Part shown: one piece after another, positions 31,783 through 39,538 of the stretch
Numbering within the stretch: the stretch's first letter is position 1
How the letters are laid out: the number at the start of each line of letters is the position of its first letter
Assembly: GCF_024448165.1 (NCBI RefSeq)
Contig: NZ_JAMOLN010000083.1
Location: 1 to 39,538 of the forward strand
Direction of reading: 5' to 3'
Length of the DNA: 39,538 nt
Source of the DNA: Streptomyces longispororuber
Lineage (GTDB): Bacteria; Actinomycetota; Actinomycetes; Streptomycetales; Streptomycetaceae
Made by a program: the position numbers and the translations under genes
Notes under the pieces: generated by a model
Seen by the model: the letters and a program-made list of their open reading frames with translations, nothing else
The model's database searches: none
Told to the model about the DNA's origin: nothing

Positions 31783-32421
31783 TCAGCGTGTCCCGTCTGC
31801 GGCGTTGCTGGTGTTGGCAGGCGCGTCAGGCGCGATTGCCGTGCCGATGCGTGTGAGGAGCCCTGTGACGCCACGCAGGAAGGTTTTCGACACCAGTTCG
31901 GGGTTGAAGAGGCAGCCGGCGGCCATGGCGCCGTCTCTGAGCATGACAAAGTGCCGGGCCGGCCGGGTGGCCGGCTCGTCGGTGGTCTGCTCCAGCAGCT
32001 CCGTGATGGTGTTCAGGAACCATTGGCGGTGAGCCAGGACGAACTGGTGGACCGGGTGGGCGGGGTCGGGGTATTCGGCTGCTGCGTTGAGGAAGGCGCA
32101 GCCGCGGAAACCGGGGGACAGGATGCCGTGGGTGATGGATTCGGCGACGGCCTGGACTTTGCCGGAGGCTGTCTCGCTGCTCGCCAGGGCGGTGGCGACC
32201 TGTTCTCGGATTCCCTGGTCGGCTTCGTCGAGGTAGGCGAGGACGAGGTCTTCCTTGCCCGCGAAGTGTCGGTACAGGGTCGCTCGGGTCACCTTCGCTT
32301 CCGCGGTGATCCGGTCGATGCCGACGGAGTGGATTCCTTCTGCGTAGAAGATTCTGGCTGCTGTGCTGAGCAGCCGTGCTCGCGCTTCGGAGGTGCTGCC
32401 GCCTTCTGGGCTTGGGCTCAT
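31783..32421 (-). CDS. TetR-family regulator, paralogue of the one at 37210
   Basis: 212 residues from ATG 32421. HTH: RARLLSTAARIFYAEGIHSVGIDRI, then VTRATLYRHFAGKEDLVLAYL. The ligand domain has GILSPGFRGCAFLNAAAEYPD and HFVMLRDGAMAAGCLFNPEL. The second TetR at 37210-37812 is plainly a paralogue, with the same segments almost word for word (FYAEGIHSVGVDRI, SPGFRGCAFLNAVAEFPD, HFVMMRDGAMAAGCLFDPDM). Both have the same operator sequence in front of them. Divergent from the secreted alpha/beta hydrolase. Confidence 0.9.
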   Translation of the reverse strand: MSPSPEGGSTSEARARLLSTAARIFYAEGIHSVGIDRITAEAKVTRATLYRHFAGKEDLVLAYLDEADQGIREQVATALASSETASGKVQAVAESITHGILSPGFRGCAFLNAAAEYPDPAHPVHQFVLAHRQWFLNTITELLEQTTDEPATRPARHFVMLRDGAMAAGCLFNPELVSKTFLRGVTGLLTRIGTAIAPDAPANTSNAADGTR

Positions 32422-32445
32422 CGGGCCACACTAGCAAATCTGGGG

Positions 32446-32508
32446 GTAGAACGTTCGGTCTTGACTTGGGGCTCGTCGCGCATATCTAATGGCGATACCG
32501 AACGTTCT
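32446..32508. promoter_or_regulatory. TetR operator pair and promoter of the hydrolase
   Basis: Site A, AGAACGTTCGGT at 32448-32459, and site B, its exact reverse complement at 32497-32508, flank a promoter TTGACT (32461-32466), 18-bp spacer, TCTAAT (32485-32490). The 20-mer around site A recurs at 37829-37848. Each site has the GAACGTTC core palindrome. Confidence 0.8.
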
Positions 32509-32696
32509 CCTTCGGCGTCCTGCAGGGCGTCACGGTCCCTGTCGCGCGAACGTTGCAGCCGCTGTGCGGGACACGGCCGGGAGAGTGCGGCAGCTCCCAC
32601 CGCCGCACATGTGTCCGCCCCGAGCGAGCTGCCGCGCGAGGCGACGGAGCTCAGCTCCTGTGCCTCGAAGCCACAGACGAACCGAAAGGCCACCTC

Positions 32697-33506
32697 ATGC
32701 CAATTCGCATCCCCCGTCGCGTCGCACTTGCTGCCGGAGCGCTCGCGCTGCTCGGTGCCGCCGCTGTTCCAGGCGTGGCGACGGCGACCGGTGAAGCCTC
32801 TTCCTCCGTGTCCAGTTCCCCGAAGCCGACCGTCGTCCTCGTCCACGGCGCGTGGGCGGACTCCTCCAGCTGGTCGCCGGTGATGGAGCGACTGCGCAAG
32901 GACGGCTATCCCGTGCGTGCCATCGCCAATCCTCTGCAGGGTCTCACCAGCGACACGGCCTACGTCTCCAGCTACCTGTCCACGATCGACGGCCCGGTGG
33001 TGCTGGTCGGCCATTCCTACGGCGGCGCAGTGATCACCAACTCCGCCGCTTCGGACCCCGATGTCAGGGCTCTGGTCTACGTCGCCGGCTTCATCCCCGC
33101 AAGGGGTGAGACCGTGGGCTACCTGGCTGCCAAGACCTCGCCGTCCATCCCGCTGGTCTCGACGGCTGTTCCGGACGGTACGGACGTTTCCATCGATCCC
33201 GACCACTTCCGTGACGCCTTCGCCGGCGACGTGGACGAGACGACCGCCGCGGATCTGGCGGCGGTTCGGCGGCCGGCCAACACCAAGGCGGTCTCCGACG
33301 CCAGCGTCCAGGAGGCGTTCCGCTCCATTCCTTCCTGGAGTCTGATCACCGGTCAGGATCACGCCATCGCTCCCCACGTCCAGCGCTTCATGTCGAAGCG
33401 GGCCGGTGCGCACATCGAGGAGGTCAACGCCTCCCACGCGGTGATGGTCAGCCGTCCCGGCGCGGTCACGCAGGTCATCGAGGACGCTGCCCGCAGCACC
33501 CGGTGA
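32697..33506 (+). CDS. Exported alpha/beta hydrolase
   Basis: 269 residues from ATG 32697 (GAAAGG upstream). Signal peptide: IPRRVALAAGALALLGAAAVPGVATA. Motifs: VVLVHGAWADSSSW (oxyanion region), nucleophile GHSYGG with Ser, Asp near SLITGQDHAIAPHV and His in VNASHAVMVSRP. It resembles the esterase/methylesterase group typified by plant salicylic acid-binding protein 2. Divergent from the TetR and likely its target; substrate unknown. The FAD oxidoreductase 100 bp downstream may be cotranscribed. Confidence 0.88.
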   Translation: MPIRIPRRVALAAGALALLGAAAVPGVATATGEASSSVSSSPKPTVVLVHGAWADSSSWSPVMERLRKDGYPVRAIANPLQGLTSDTAYVSSYLSTIDGPVVLVGHSYGGAVITNSAASDPDVRALVYVAGFIPARGETVGYLAAKTSPSIPLVSTAVPDGTDVSIDPDHFRDAFAGDVDETTAADLAAVRRPANTKAVSDASVQEAFRSIPSWSLITGQDHAIAPHVQRFMSKRAGAHIEEVNASHAVMVSRPGAVTQVIEDAARSTR

Positions 33507-33606
33507 AGGCGCCACGTAGAGACCGCCCCTGCGGGTCGGTGTCCGAGCGGCTGGTGAAGGTTCGTCAGCAATGAGTCATTGTCGAGATCTGTACGAGAGA
33601 GGTGCC

Positions 33607-34980
33607 ATGTCCGCTACGGCACACCAACAACTCACCCGCCTCACCGACACCCTGCGACGGACCGTCCACGCGGGCCGGGTGGTAACCGCCGGGCCGGACT
33701 ACGACTTCGGCCGAAGAATCTGGAACGGCGCCGTGTCCACTCGTCCCGGCGCCCTCATCCGATGCGTCGACCCGGCTGAGGTCCGGGCCGCTGTGCTGGC
33801 CGCGCAGGAGTACGGGGTGCCGCTGGCAGTCCGCGGCGGTGGCCACGACTGGGCGGGAAGGTCACTGAGCGACGGCGGGCTGACCATTGACCTCACCGGG
33901 ATGCGCCGGGTGACGGTGGATCCCGTGGCCGGGGTCGCCGAGGTGTCAGGAGGGGCCACGGCCGCCGATCTCGTTGCCGCTGCCGACCCCTTCGGCCTGA
34001 CGGCGGCGACCGGCTCCGCCGGTTCCGTGGGCATGGCGGGGCTGACGCTCGGCGGCGGTTACGGACCCCTCAGCGGTCGCTTCGGCCTCGCTCTGGACAA
34101 CCTGTTGTCCGCGGACGTGGTGCTCGCCGACGGCTCCGTCGTCACTGCCGACGCTGAACGGGAGCCGGACCTGTTCTGGGCCCTGCGCGGCGGCGGCGGG
34201 AACTTCGGCCTCGTCACGTCGATGCGGGTGCGCCTGCACCGAGTGCCCACACTCCTGTCCGGCATGGTGATGTATGCGTGGGACCAGGTCGAAACAGTCC
34301 TGGCCGCGCTGTCGGACGTCCTGCGCGAGGGACCCGACGCGCTGACCGTGCAGTCCGGGGTCCTGCCCGGCCCCGACGGCAAGCCCGTGGTGTTCCTCTC
34401 GCCCACCTGGAGCGGCGACGACACCGAGGAGGGAGAACGCGCGCTGGCGCGGCTCGACACCCTCGGCACGCCTCTCGTCTCTCAGATCGCCCCCACCACG
34501 ATGCCCCGGATGCTCGCGGCCATCGACGCACAGTTCCCCTTCGGTCGGCACGTCGAGATCCGACCTCGATCGGTACGGTCCCTCACTCAGGGAGTGCGTG
34601 ACGTGCTGAGCCTTGCAGGCTCCACCCTGACCTCGCCCCACTCGGCCGTATCCGTGCACAGCCTGCACGGAGCCGCGGCCCGTGTCCCCGTGACGGACAC
34701 GGCGTTCGGCAACCGAGACCCCCACCTGATGATCGAGATCATCGCCCTCTGGGAACCCGGCGACACCCGGGCGGCCGAGCATCGCGCCTGGGCCGGCAAC
34801 CTGACCACTGCCCTCGAGTCCGAGGCCCTGCCAGGCGGCTACCCCAACCTGCTCGGAGCAGACGAGGTCGAACAGATCGCACACGCCTACGGTCCGAACA
34901 CCGAGCGGCTACTCAAGTTGAAGCGCCGCTTCGATCCGGACAACGTCTTCCGTGCCATCCCGCTGCCGGTCCAGCCCTGA
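33607..34980 (+). CDS. FAD-dependent oxidoreductase of the berberine-bridge (BBE/p-cresol methylhydroxylase) superfamily
   Basis: 457 residues from ATG 33607 (GAGAGG upstream). VRGGGHDWAGRS carries the His that binds FAD covalently in this family; the Cys of bicovalent members (within the GxCxxVG pattern) is absent (GSAGSVGMAGLTLGGGYG), so a single covalent bond is expected. FAD-domain segments LDNLLSADVVLADG and LFWALRGGGGNFGLVTSM follow; the C-terminal FDPDNVFR is the BBE tail motif. No signal peptide. Related enzymes oxidise sugars, alkaloids or antibiotic intermediates. Same direction as the exported hydrolase upstream. Confidence 0.9.
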   Translation: MSATAHQQLTRLTDTLRRTVHAGRVVTAGPDYDFGRRIWNGAVSTRPGALIRCVDPAEVRAAVLAAQEYGVPLAVRGGGHDWAGRSLSDGGLTIDLTGMRRVTVDPVAGVAEVSGGATAADLVAAADPFGLTAATGSAGSVGMAGLTLGGGYGPLSGRFGLALDNLLSADVVLADGSVVTADAEREPDLFWALRGGGGNFGLVTSMRVRLHRVPTLLSGMVMYAWDQVETVLAALSDVLREGPDALTVQSGVLPGPDGKPVVFLSPTWSGDDTEEGERALARLDTLGTPLVSQIAPTTMPRMLAAIDAQFPFGRHVEIRPRSVRSLTQGVRDVLSLAGSTLTSPHSAVSVHSLHGAAARVPVTDTAFGNRDPHLMIEIIALWEPGDTRAAEHRAWAGNLTTALESEALPGGYPNLLGADEVEQIAHAYGPNTERLLKLKRRFDPDNVFRAIPLPVQP

Positions 34981-35025
34981 ACCCAGCGAATTACCCTTCT
35001 TGAATAGTGAATTCGAGGTAGAGAA

Positions 35026-35679
35026 TTGAACCTGCGAAATGATGTGACTCGTGGTGTTACGGCCACTGCGTTGTTGGTAGCCGCAACAGCGCTGGCCGTT
35101 CCTCAGGCCATGGCCACGGATGCCCGTACGGGCACCGAGCTCTCGAGCAGTACCGTCGGGACGGTCAAGCCGCTCGGCAGGCTCGGCGCTCTGACGGACC
35201 TTGTCATCGAACGCCTGCGCGTGAGTGACCACGTGGCAGAGTCCAAGTTCGGTACCGACTCGCCCATCGATGATCCTGCCCGCGAGGAGCAGGTGCTGGC
35301 GCAAGTCCGGGAGAAGGCCTCCGGTGCCGGGGTGGACCCGGAGGCGGCAGTGGCGTTCTTCCGGGATCAGATCACCGCGAGCAAGGTGGTGCAGAAGGGG
35401 CTGTTCGCTCGCTGGACCGCCCACCCGGAAGAGGCGCCCACGACGCGCCCTGACCTCGGCCAGATTCGCGAACAGCTCGACCGGCTGACCACGGATCTGA
35501 TCCAAGAGCTGAAGAGCACAGAGGAGTTGCGTGACAAGCCCGTCGCATGCACGGTGCAGCTTGCGCTGGCCGCCGGGTCAGGGGCGGTGCGGGAACAGCT
35601 GGACACGCTTCACCGCCAGGCGCTCAGGACTGCGACGGACTCTGTATGCCGCCCGGTGGAGACGTCCGGTCGTAACTGA
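35026..35679 (+). CDS. Secreted AroQ-gamma chorismate mutase
   Basis: 217 residues from TTG 35026 with GAGGTAGAG just before it; a GTG at 35044 is an alternative. N-terminal signal peptide (VTATALLVAATALAVPQAMA). The AroQ-gamma pattern is visible: LVIERLRVSDHVAESKFG (Arg and Lys of the active site), DDPAREEQVLAQV (Arg), VDPEAAVAFFRDQITASKVVQ, and two Cys (CTVQ, DSVC) at the positions of the disulfide in the Mycobacterium tuberculosis secreted enzyme. It turns chorismate into prephenate outside the cytoplasm, where its substrate source is unclear; in bacteria such enzymes are linked to host or plant interaction. Confidence 0.85.
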   Translation: MNLRNDVTRGVTATALLVAATALAVPQAMATDARTGTELSSSTVGTVKPLGRLGALTDLVIERLRVSDHVAESKFGTDSPIDDPAREEQVLAQVREKASGAGVDPEAAVAFFRDQITASKVVQKGLFARWTAHPEEAPTTRPDLGQIREQLDRLTTDLIQELKSTEELRDKPVACTVQLALAAGSGAVREQLDTLHRQALRTATDSVCRPVETSGRN

Positions 35680-35799
35680 CGGACGGGAGTGCGGTCTTTG
35701 AGATGACTGTCCAGCACATCGCTTCCTGGCTCGAGGCCCGCGCGAGTGGACGGCTCTCACGTCCGCGACGGAAGGGAGAGCTGCGACTGGTCCGTCACC

Positions 35800-35915
35800 G
35801 GTCGACCGGTTCAAACGCCTCGCCGTCCGAGGGGAACGACGCCTCGAACACCACGACGCCTTGGGCTTGTTGGGCTGCAGCCTCGTCTGCTGGAGGCGCC
35901 TCAAGGAGGCCGCAT
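35800..35915 (+). mobile_element. Fragment of an IS5-type transposase (C-terminal tail)
   Basis: Read in frame from 35801, the sequence gives VDRFKRLAVRGERRLEHHDA then LGLLGCSLVCWRRLKEA, which matches the conserved end of Streptomyces IS5-family transposases (RFKRLAVRYERR..., ...LGCALICWRRL). Nothing upstream is left of the catalytic domain and no terminal inverted repeats were seen. The rest of 35680-36013 shows no gene. Confidence 0.55.
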
Positions 35916-36013
35916 CAGGATCACGTGACGGGCTCACGTGGTGGGGCAGGTCAACATGGCCCACGATCGTGCTGCAGATCCAGACCAGGTGCGAGGGGCT
36001 GTTGGTGGGGCGT

Positions 36014-36888
36014 CTACTGCATCAGCTCGGTGTGGGGATGCTCGGGTGAGGCTGGGCGGATGTAGAGCTGTTGTTTGTAGCCGCGGCCGATCTGGATGGC
36101 GGCGGGCTGATCGGGTCGGTCAGGACCCAGGAAGCCCAGCCGCCAACTCTCCACCCCGGCGCCACGGAGAGGTTGATCCCGTAGAACTGCGCCGGGTACG
36201 ACGCGTAGCGGCTGTCCACTACGTTGCCGGCGTTCTCCCAGCTGCCCCAGTCCTTGAGCATGCTCAGGATGTCCGGGCTCAGCTCCGAGAGGTGGGGGTA
36301 CTCGGTGATCTGCTCGGGGAGGAGCAGGCACGGCTCGGGCAGGTAGCCCTGGTACTGCACCGCTGGCGGCTCAGGGGGTCCGGTGAGGATGTCGGTGACC
36401 TCGGCTGCGGACCGCCAGAACAGGACGGTCTTGGGCATGTAGCTCTTCGGCGGGTGGTCGAAAGGACACCACAGCACCTGGAGCAGGTCCGTGCCGGCGG
36501 GCGCGCGCAGGTCGGGGATGTCCCGTGTGTAGAGCTGCGCCAGCGGCAGCAGCGCTATCGACCCGTCATACGGTCGCAGGCTCGGTTTTGGTCTGGGACA
36601 GGTCCGTGGGGGCTTGATGCGGGCGAGGGTCTCCCTTTCCTGCGAGGTGAAGTCCCGGCCCTGCGCGGCGGCACGGATCCGGCGTAGCACTTTCAAGTCC
36701 GCCAGCGGCATGAGCGGGTCCGTTCCGTACCACTCGTGCGGTCCGTCGCAGTGTGGCCAGGGCTCATCGGCGGGCCACAGCAGCGGGCCGCCGACCGAGC
36801 TGTGACGCAGGGACGGGGATGCGGGAACGGGGTGCAACCGGGTCGCCGTTCGTGCGAGCGGGGCCAGTTGAGGAAAGAGAGCGGTCAC
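36014..36888 (-). pseudogene. DUF1963 (YwqG-like) gene with internal deletion and frameshift
   Basis: The frame from ATG 36888 reads as a DUF1963 protein (SVGGPLLWPADEPWPHCDGP, LLQVLWCPFDH, GGWASWVLTDP). Directly after LTDP (about 36115) it becomes Pro/Ser-rich nonsense ending at 36022. One frame over, the DNA reads QPAAIQIGRGYKQQLYIRP then HPHTELMQ and a stop at 36014-36016, the expected family C-terminus. The 40 or so residues that normally lie between these parts (a Cys-containing segment and the acidic SEWD-like stretch) are absent. So an internal deletion shifted the frame. The family's function is unknown. Confidence 0.75.
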
Positions 36889-37209
36889 TGCCAGCCGTCA
36901 CTGACACGGGTGCAGATCAAACCATCTGCGCAGGGACACACGGCCCTGCTGCCACCCTGCGCACAGACTCAACGCCGAGCAGAAGACCTACGCCGCATGG
37001 GCTGCCGGTGCCAGGCGGAGCGGGAGCACCCTTGTGGCGGCCCTGACTGAGGGTGTCTTGTCCGCCAGGGGTGAGCAGGACCAGGTTCGTTCGCTGTCCC
37101 GGCGGTACCTTGCAGACCGGACGGACCGGACGGACCGGCGACATGCGGAGGCCGTGCCTGTGCCGCAACCTCTATGGCCGGCGGAGGCCGCCCCGCCTGA
37201 TGCCATTCC
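36889..37209. other. Gap without a gene; short GACCGGACG tandem repeat
   Basis: About 320 bp with no supportable gene. At 37115-37138, GACCGGACG occurs twice followed by GACCGG, a small tandem repeat. Nothing else stands out. Confidence 0.5.
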
Positions 37210-37812
37210 TCACTCGGACGTCAACAGCCCTCGGCTGACTTGGTCGAGGAGACCTTCCACTCCCAGGAGGAAGGTCTCGCACACCATGTCCGGATCGAAG
37301 AGGCAGCCGGCAGCCATCGCGCCATCGCGCATCATCACGAAGTGACGGGCGGCGGGTTCGGCGGAAGGCTCCCGGATCTTGGCCAGGAGGCCGGTGACGG
37401 TGTCGAGGAACCATTGACGATGGGCGAGAACGGCCAGGTGTACCGGGTGATCGGGGTCGGGGAACTCGGCGACGGCGTTGAGGAACGCACACCCGCGAAA
37501 GCCGGGTGACCGGATGCCTTGGGCGATGGCCTCGCTGATCTTCCGCATGGTGTCGGCGGCCGGAAGGCCGGCGTCGACGGCGGCGTCGACCTGGCCGCGC
37601 ATGGCGCGGTCGACCTCGTTCAGGTAGGCGACGACGAGGGATTCCTTGCTGGGGAAATGGCGATAGAAGGTGGCCCTCGTGACGTGTGCTTCCGCGACGA
37701 TGCGGTCCACGCCGACGGAGTGGATCCCCTCCGCGTAGAACACCCGGCTGGCCGTTGTGAGGAGCCGGGAGCGGGCTTCGGACGGCCGGCCTTTGGTTTC
37801 GCTGCGCACCAT
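37210..37812 (-). CDS. TetR-family regulator, paralogue of the one at 31783
   Basis: 200 residues from ATG 37812. HTH: RSRLLTTASRVFYAEGIHSVGVDRI and VTRATFYRHFPSKESLVVAYL. Ligand domain segments SPGFRGCAFLNAVAEFPDPDH and HFVMMRDGAMAAGCLFDPDM are shared with the TetR at 31783; differences concentrate in the central helices, so ligands may differ while DNA specificity is kept. Divergent from the DUF308-like membrane protein. Confidence 0.9.
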   Translation of the reverse strand: MVRSETKGRPSEARSRLLTTASRVFYAEGIHSVGVDRIVAEAHVTRATFYRHFPSKESLVVAYLNEVDRAMRGQVDAAVDAGLPAADTMRKISEAIAQGIRSPGFRGCAFLNAVAEFPDPDHPVHLAVLAHRQWFLDTVTGLLAKIREPSAEPAARHFVMMRDGAMAAGCLFDPDMVCETFLLGVEGLLDQVSRGLLTSE

Positions 37813-37828
37813 GCGGTCATTCTAGCGG

Positions 37829-37896
37829 GTAGAACGTTCGGTCTTGACAAGCGATGGCCTTCTTGCCAGCCTTGAGGGGCAGAACGTTCATTCTTG
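37829..37896. promoter_or_regulatory. TetR operators and promoter in front of the membrane-protein gene
   Basis: Site C (37829-37848) repeats the 20-mer of site A at 32446 exactly: GTAGAACGTTCGGTCTTGAC. Site D, AGAACGTTCATTCTTG at 37881-37896, matches 14 of the corresponding 16 bases. TTGACA (37844-37849) overlaps site C and may be the -35, with a weak CAGCCT -10 at 37867-37872. Confidence 0.75.
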
Positions 37897-38005
37897 CGGT
37901 CGTGGCGTCCGAGCGCCGGCCTTTTCCGGCGACATCGGGTTGTCGTCCGGCCGCCGGAATCTTTGAACTGCTCTCCTCTCTCTGGGTCCACTGAAAGGGA
38001 TCATC

Positions 38006-38566
38006 GTGAGCGTCACTGCTGCTCCGTCTGTTGTCACGGGGACGGCCTCCGCTCTGCGGCGGCTGTACTTCGTCCGGTTCGCGTTCGCCATTGTCTGGGC
38101 CCTCGTGATGTTCACGATGACCAAGGAGATCAGCCCGGTCGCGGCCGTGCTGCTGGTGCTGTACCCGCTGTTCGACGTGGGGGCGGCGGTTGTCGATGCG
38201 AGGTCGTCGCGCGGCGACGGGTCGCCGACCCTGTTGTACGTGAACATGGCGGTCAGCCTGATCGCGGCGGTCGGTGTGGGTGTCGCCTGCGCGTCCGGCA
38301 TTCCGGCGGTGCTGCGTGTATGGGGTGCCTGGGCGATCGTGTCCGGACTGGTCCAGCTGATCGTGGCGGTGCCCCGCCGCAGGCTGGGCGGTCAGTGGCC
38401 GATGATCGTCAGTGGTGCCATTTCGATTCTGGCCGGGGCGTCGTTCGTCGCGTCGGCCGGCGCGGATGATCCCGCGCTGACCAGTGCGGTCGGCTATGCG
38501 GTCCCGGGCGGCATCTTCTTCCTCATCTCGGCTCTGCGTATGGGCCGCGCGGCCAGGGAGAGCTGA
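38006..38566 (+). CDS. Small integral membrane protein (DUF308/HdeD-like)
   Basis: 186 residues from GTG 38006 with GAAAGGGA upstream. About five to six hydrophobic segments (FVRFAFAIVWALVMFTMT, AVLLVLYPLFDVGAAVVDA, LLYVNMAVSLIAAVGVGVA, VWGAWAIVSGLVQLIVAV, MIVSGAISILAGASFVASA, GYAVPGGIFFLISALRMG). The YPLFDVG motif and GAWAIVSGxxQL repeat resemble the HdeD/DUF308 family. The gene is divergent from the TetR and has its operators in its leader, so it is likely a target. Function unknown. Confidence 0.75.
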   Translation: MSVTAAPSVVTGTASALRRLYFVRFAFAIVWALVMFTMTKEISPVAAVLLVLYPLFDVGAAVVDARSSRGDGSPTLLYVNMAVSLIAAVGVGVACASGIPAVLRVWGAWAIVSGLVQLIVAVPRRRLGGQWPMIVSGAISILAGASFVASAGADDPALTSAVGYAVPGGIFFLISALRMGRAARES

Positions 38567-38770
38567 TGTATCTGCTCACACGTGTGACGCCTTCGTGATT
38601 GATGCGGGTCCGGTCCGGTCGGGGGTCGCGTCGCCCACGGGGTGGTGCGGGGCGGGCTGACTGTTGCCGTCGTCGAGCGGGAGCCCGGCCCGGCCTGGAC
38701 CGTTCTCGATCTCGCCGGCCAACGGTTTCCCGACGGCCGTCTGAAGGTGAACCTCGACGCGGCGGACCCG
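38567..38770. other. Gap leading into the SDR fragment
   Basis: No gene supported. A GTG at 38642 opens a frame into the SDR fragment, but its residues before about 38760 show no SDR similarity. Confidence 0.35.
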
Positions 38771-38896
38771 ATGGGTCGCGCGACCCAGCCGGGGGAGCTC
38801 GTCCGGGCATACGTGTGCCTCGCATCGGAATCCGATTCCGGCTACGCGATCGGGGAGGCCATCGTGGTGACCGGCGGGATGACCGGCAGTTGTTGA
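38771..38896 (+). pseudogene. C-terminal fragment of an SDR gene
   Basis: From ATG 38771, MGRATQPGELVRAYVCLASE and GYAIGEAIVVTGG match the last 40 residues of glucose-dehydrogenase-type SDRs (M-G-R-x-x-Q-P-x-E, Y-x-x-G-x-x-x-x-V-T-G-G). No cofactor loop or YxxxK exists upstream, so this is a stranded tail. Confidence 0.65.
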
Positions 38897-39057
38897 AGCG
38901 GGGCCTGTGTCTCGGGCTGCGGCCTGCGGGTGCGCAGAACTGGCTCGCGGAGGTGGGTGGTGCCCACGGTCCCCCTGCCCGCCGGCCGTGCCGGTCCGCC
39001 GTAGAATGCGCGTTCGCGGCTCGGCCCATCTCTCGGGCGGGGCGGGATGAGGGAGTG

Positions 39058-39538
39058 ATGAGTGAACTCCGGGCGGGGCACCAGGACGCCGTGGCCGCCA
39101 TGCTGGAGCAGTGGCAACGCGAGTTCCCCGAGGTGGATGCCACCGCGTTGGGGGTGTTCGGTCGGCTGCACCGCAGTTTCAACCAGTATCAGGCCCAGCT
39201 GAACGCGTTCTTCGAGACCTACGGCCTCACTGTTCCCGCCTTCGGCGTGCTGGCCGCACTGCGCCGGGCCGGCACCCCCTATCGGCGCACCGTCAGTGAA
39301 CTGGCCGACGCCAACCTGCTGACCAGCGGTGGTATCACGCAGCGGGTCGACAAGCTGGAGGCCGCCGGGCTCGCCCTGCGCGTGCGGGACCCGGACGACC
39401 GCAGGATCGTACACATCCAGCTCACCGACCGGGGGCTCGCGCTCGCCGAGGAGATCATCGGCGCCCACTTCGCCCACGAAGCGGACATGCTCGCCGACTT
39501 CACGGACTCGGAACGTACCGAGCTGGCAGGCATGTTGG
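39058..39538 (+). CDS. MarR-family regulator, cut off by the window end
   Basis: At least 160 residues from ATG 39058 (GAGGG upstream); no stop before the end. Winged helix: LTVPAFGVLAALRRAGTPYR, VSELADANLLTSGGITQRVDKLEAAGL, then VRDPDDRRIVHIQLTDRGLAL with the DDRR wing motif. Residues before and after form the dimer helices. A TAGAAT at 39002-39007 may be its -10. Confidence 0.9.
   Translation, partial: MSELRAGHQDAVAAMLEQWQREFPEVDATALGVFGRLHRSFNQYQAQLNAFFETYGLTVPAFGVLAALRRAGTPYRRTVSELADANLLTSGGITQRVDKLEAAGLALRVRDPDDRRIVHIQLTDRGLALAEEIIGAHFAHEADMLADFTDSERTELAGML

Noticed and set aside
37115..37138. GACCGGACG tandem repeats as a replication or attachment site
   Set aside because: Only two and a half units of a short GC-rich word, easily made by slippage; no adjoining integrase or replication gene.

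Overview
The window looks like an accessory stretch of a Streptomyces chromosome. Support: very high GC with a G/C-rich third codon position throughout, many GTG/TTG starts, a GH10 xylanase with the XlnA architecture (477 residues, signal peptide ending AHA, C-terminal ricin-type lectin), a GH62 arabinofuranosidase with a lectin module, a mycothiol-dependent-isomerase-like protein, an SCO6745-family protein and many TetR/LysR/MarR/HxlR regulators. I see no rRNA, tRNA, CRISPR array, intact insertion sequence or core housekeeping operon. All assignments come from reading translations and motifs, not from database searches.

Layout. 1-559 holds nothing I can name. 560-3172: a secreted lectin-like protein facing an AspT/YidE-type transporter. 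3407-6116: a serine/glycine nonapeptide-repeat protein with a PD-(D/E)XK-like protein, then a TetR/TIM-barrel hydrolase operon under a 36-bp palindrome. 6310-8212: a secreted tannase/feruloyl esterase. 8332-17452: a chain of small regulator-enzyme units (two SDRs with LysR; a DinB/MDMPI-like protein; TetR with a quinone-oxidoreductase-like enzyme; HxlR with an epoxide-hydrolase-like enzyme and an SCO6745-family protein; TetR with a Dabb protein under twin operators). 17626-23542: a histidine kinase carrying the collapsed remains of its response regulator, two methyltransferases, a PRC-barrel protein, a LysR regulator, a PNPOx-like protein and an SDR.

23672-26065 is the most unusual locus: a strong-RBS gene for an 87-residue acidic protein made of three near-identical 23-residue repeats, followed with overlap and 1-bp spacing by a JmjC/cupin-type Fe(II)/2-oxoglutarate oxygenase and a sucrase/ferredoxin-like (Apd1-type) protein. 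I propose it as a peptide-substrate plus oxidative-modification system. That is inference; neither a substrate relationship nor a product is shown by the sequence.

26254-30326: a broken DUF1257 gene, then a divergent hemicellulase pair (GH62 arabinofuranosidase and XlnA) sharing a 548-bp control region. 30514-35679: an APH-type kinase, TetR, a secreted alpha/beta hydrolase, a covalent-FAD oxidoreductase and a secreted chorismate mutase. 35800-36888: decay, with an IS5-type transposase tail beside a DUF1963 gene that is internally deleted and frameshifted. 37210-39538: a second TetR, paralogous to the one at 31783 and sharing its operator sequence, a small membrane protein, a stranded SDR tail and a MarR gene cut by the window end.

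The overall picture is a mosaic of local regulator-target pairs and secreted plant-polymer-degrading enzymes, interspersed with gene wrecks.
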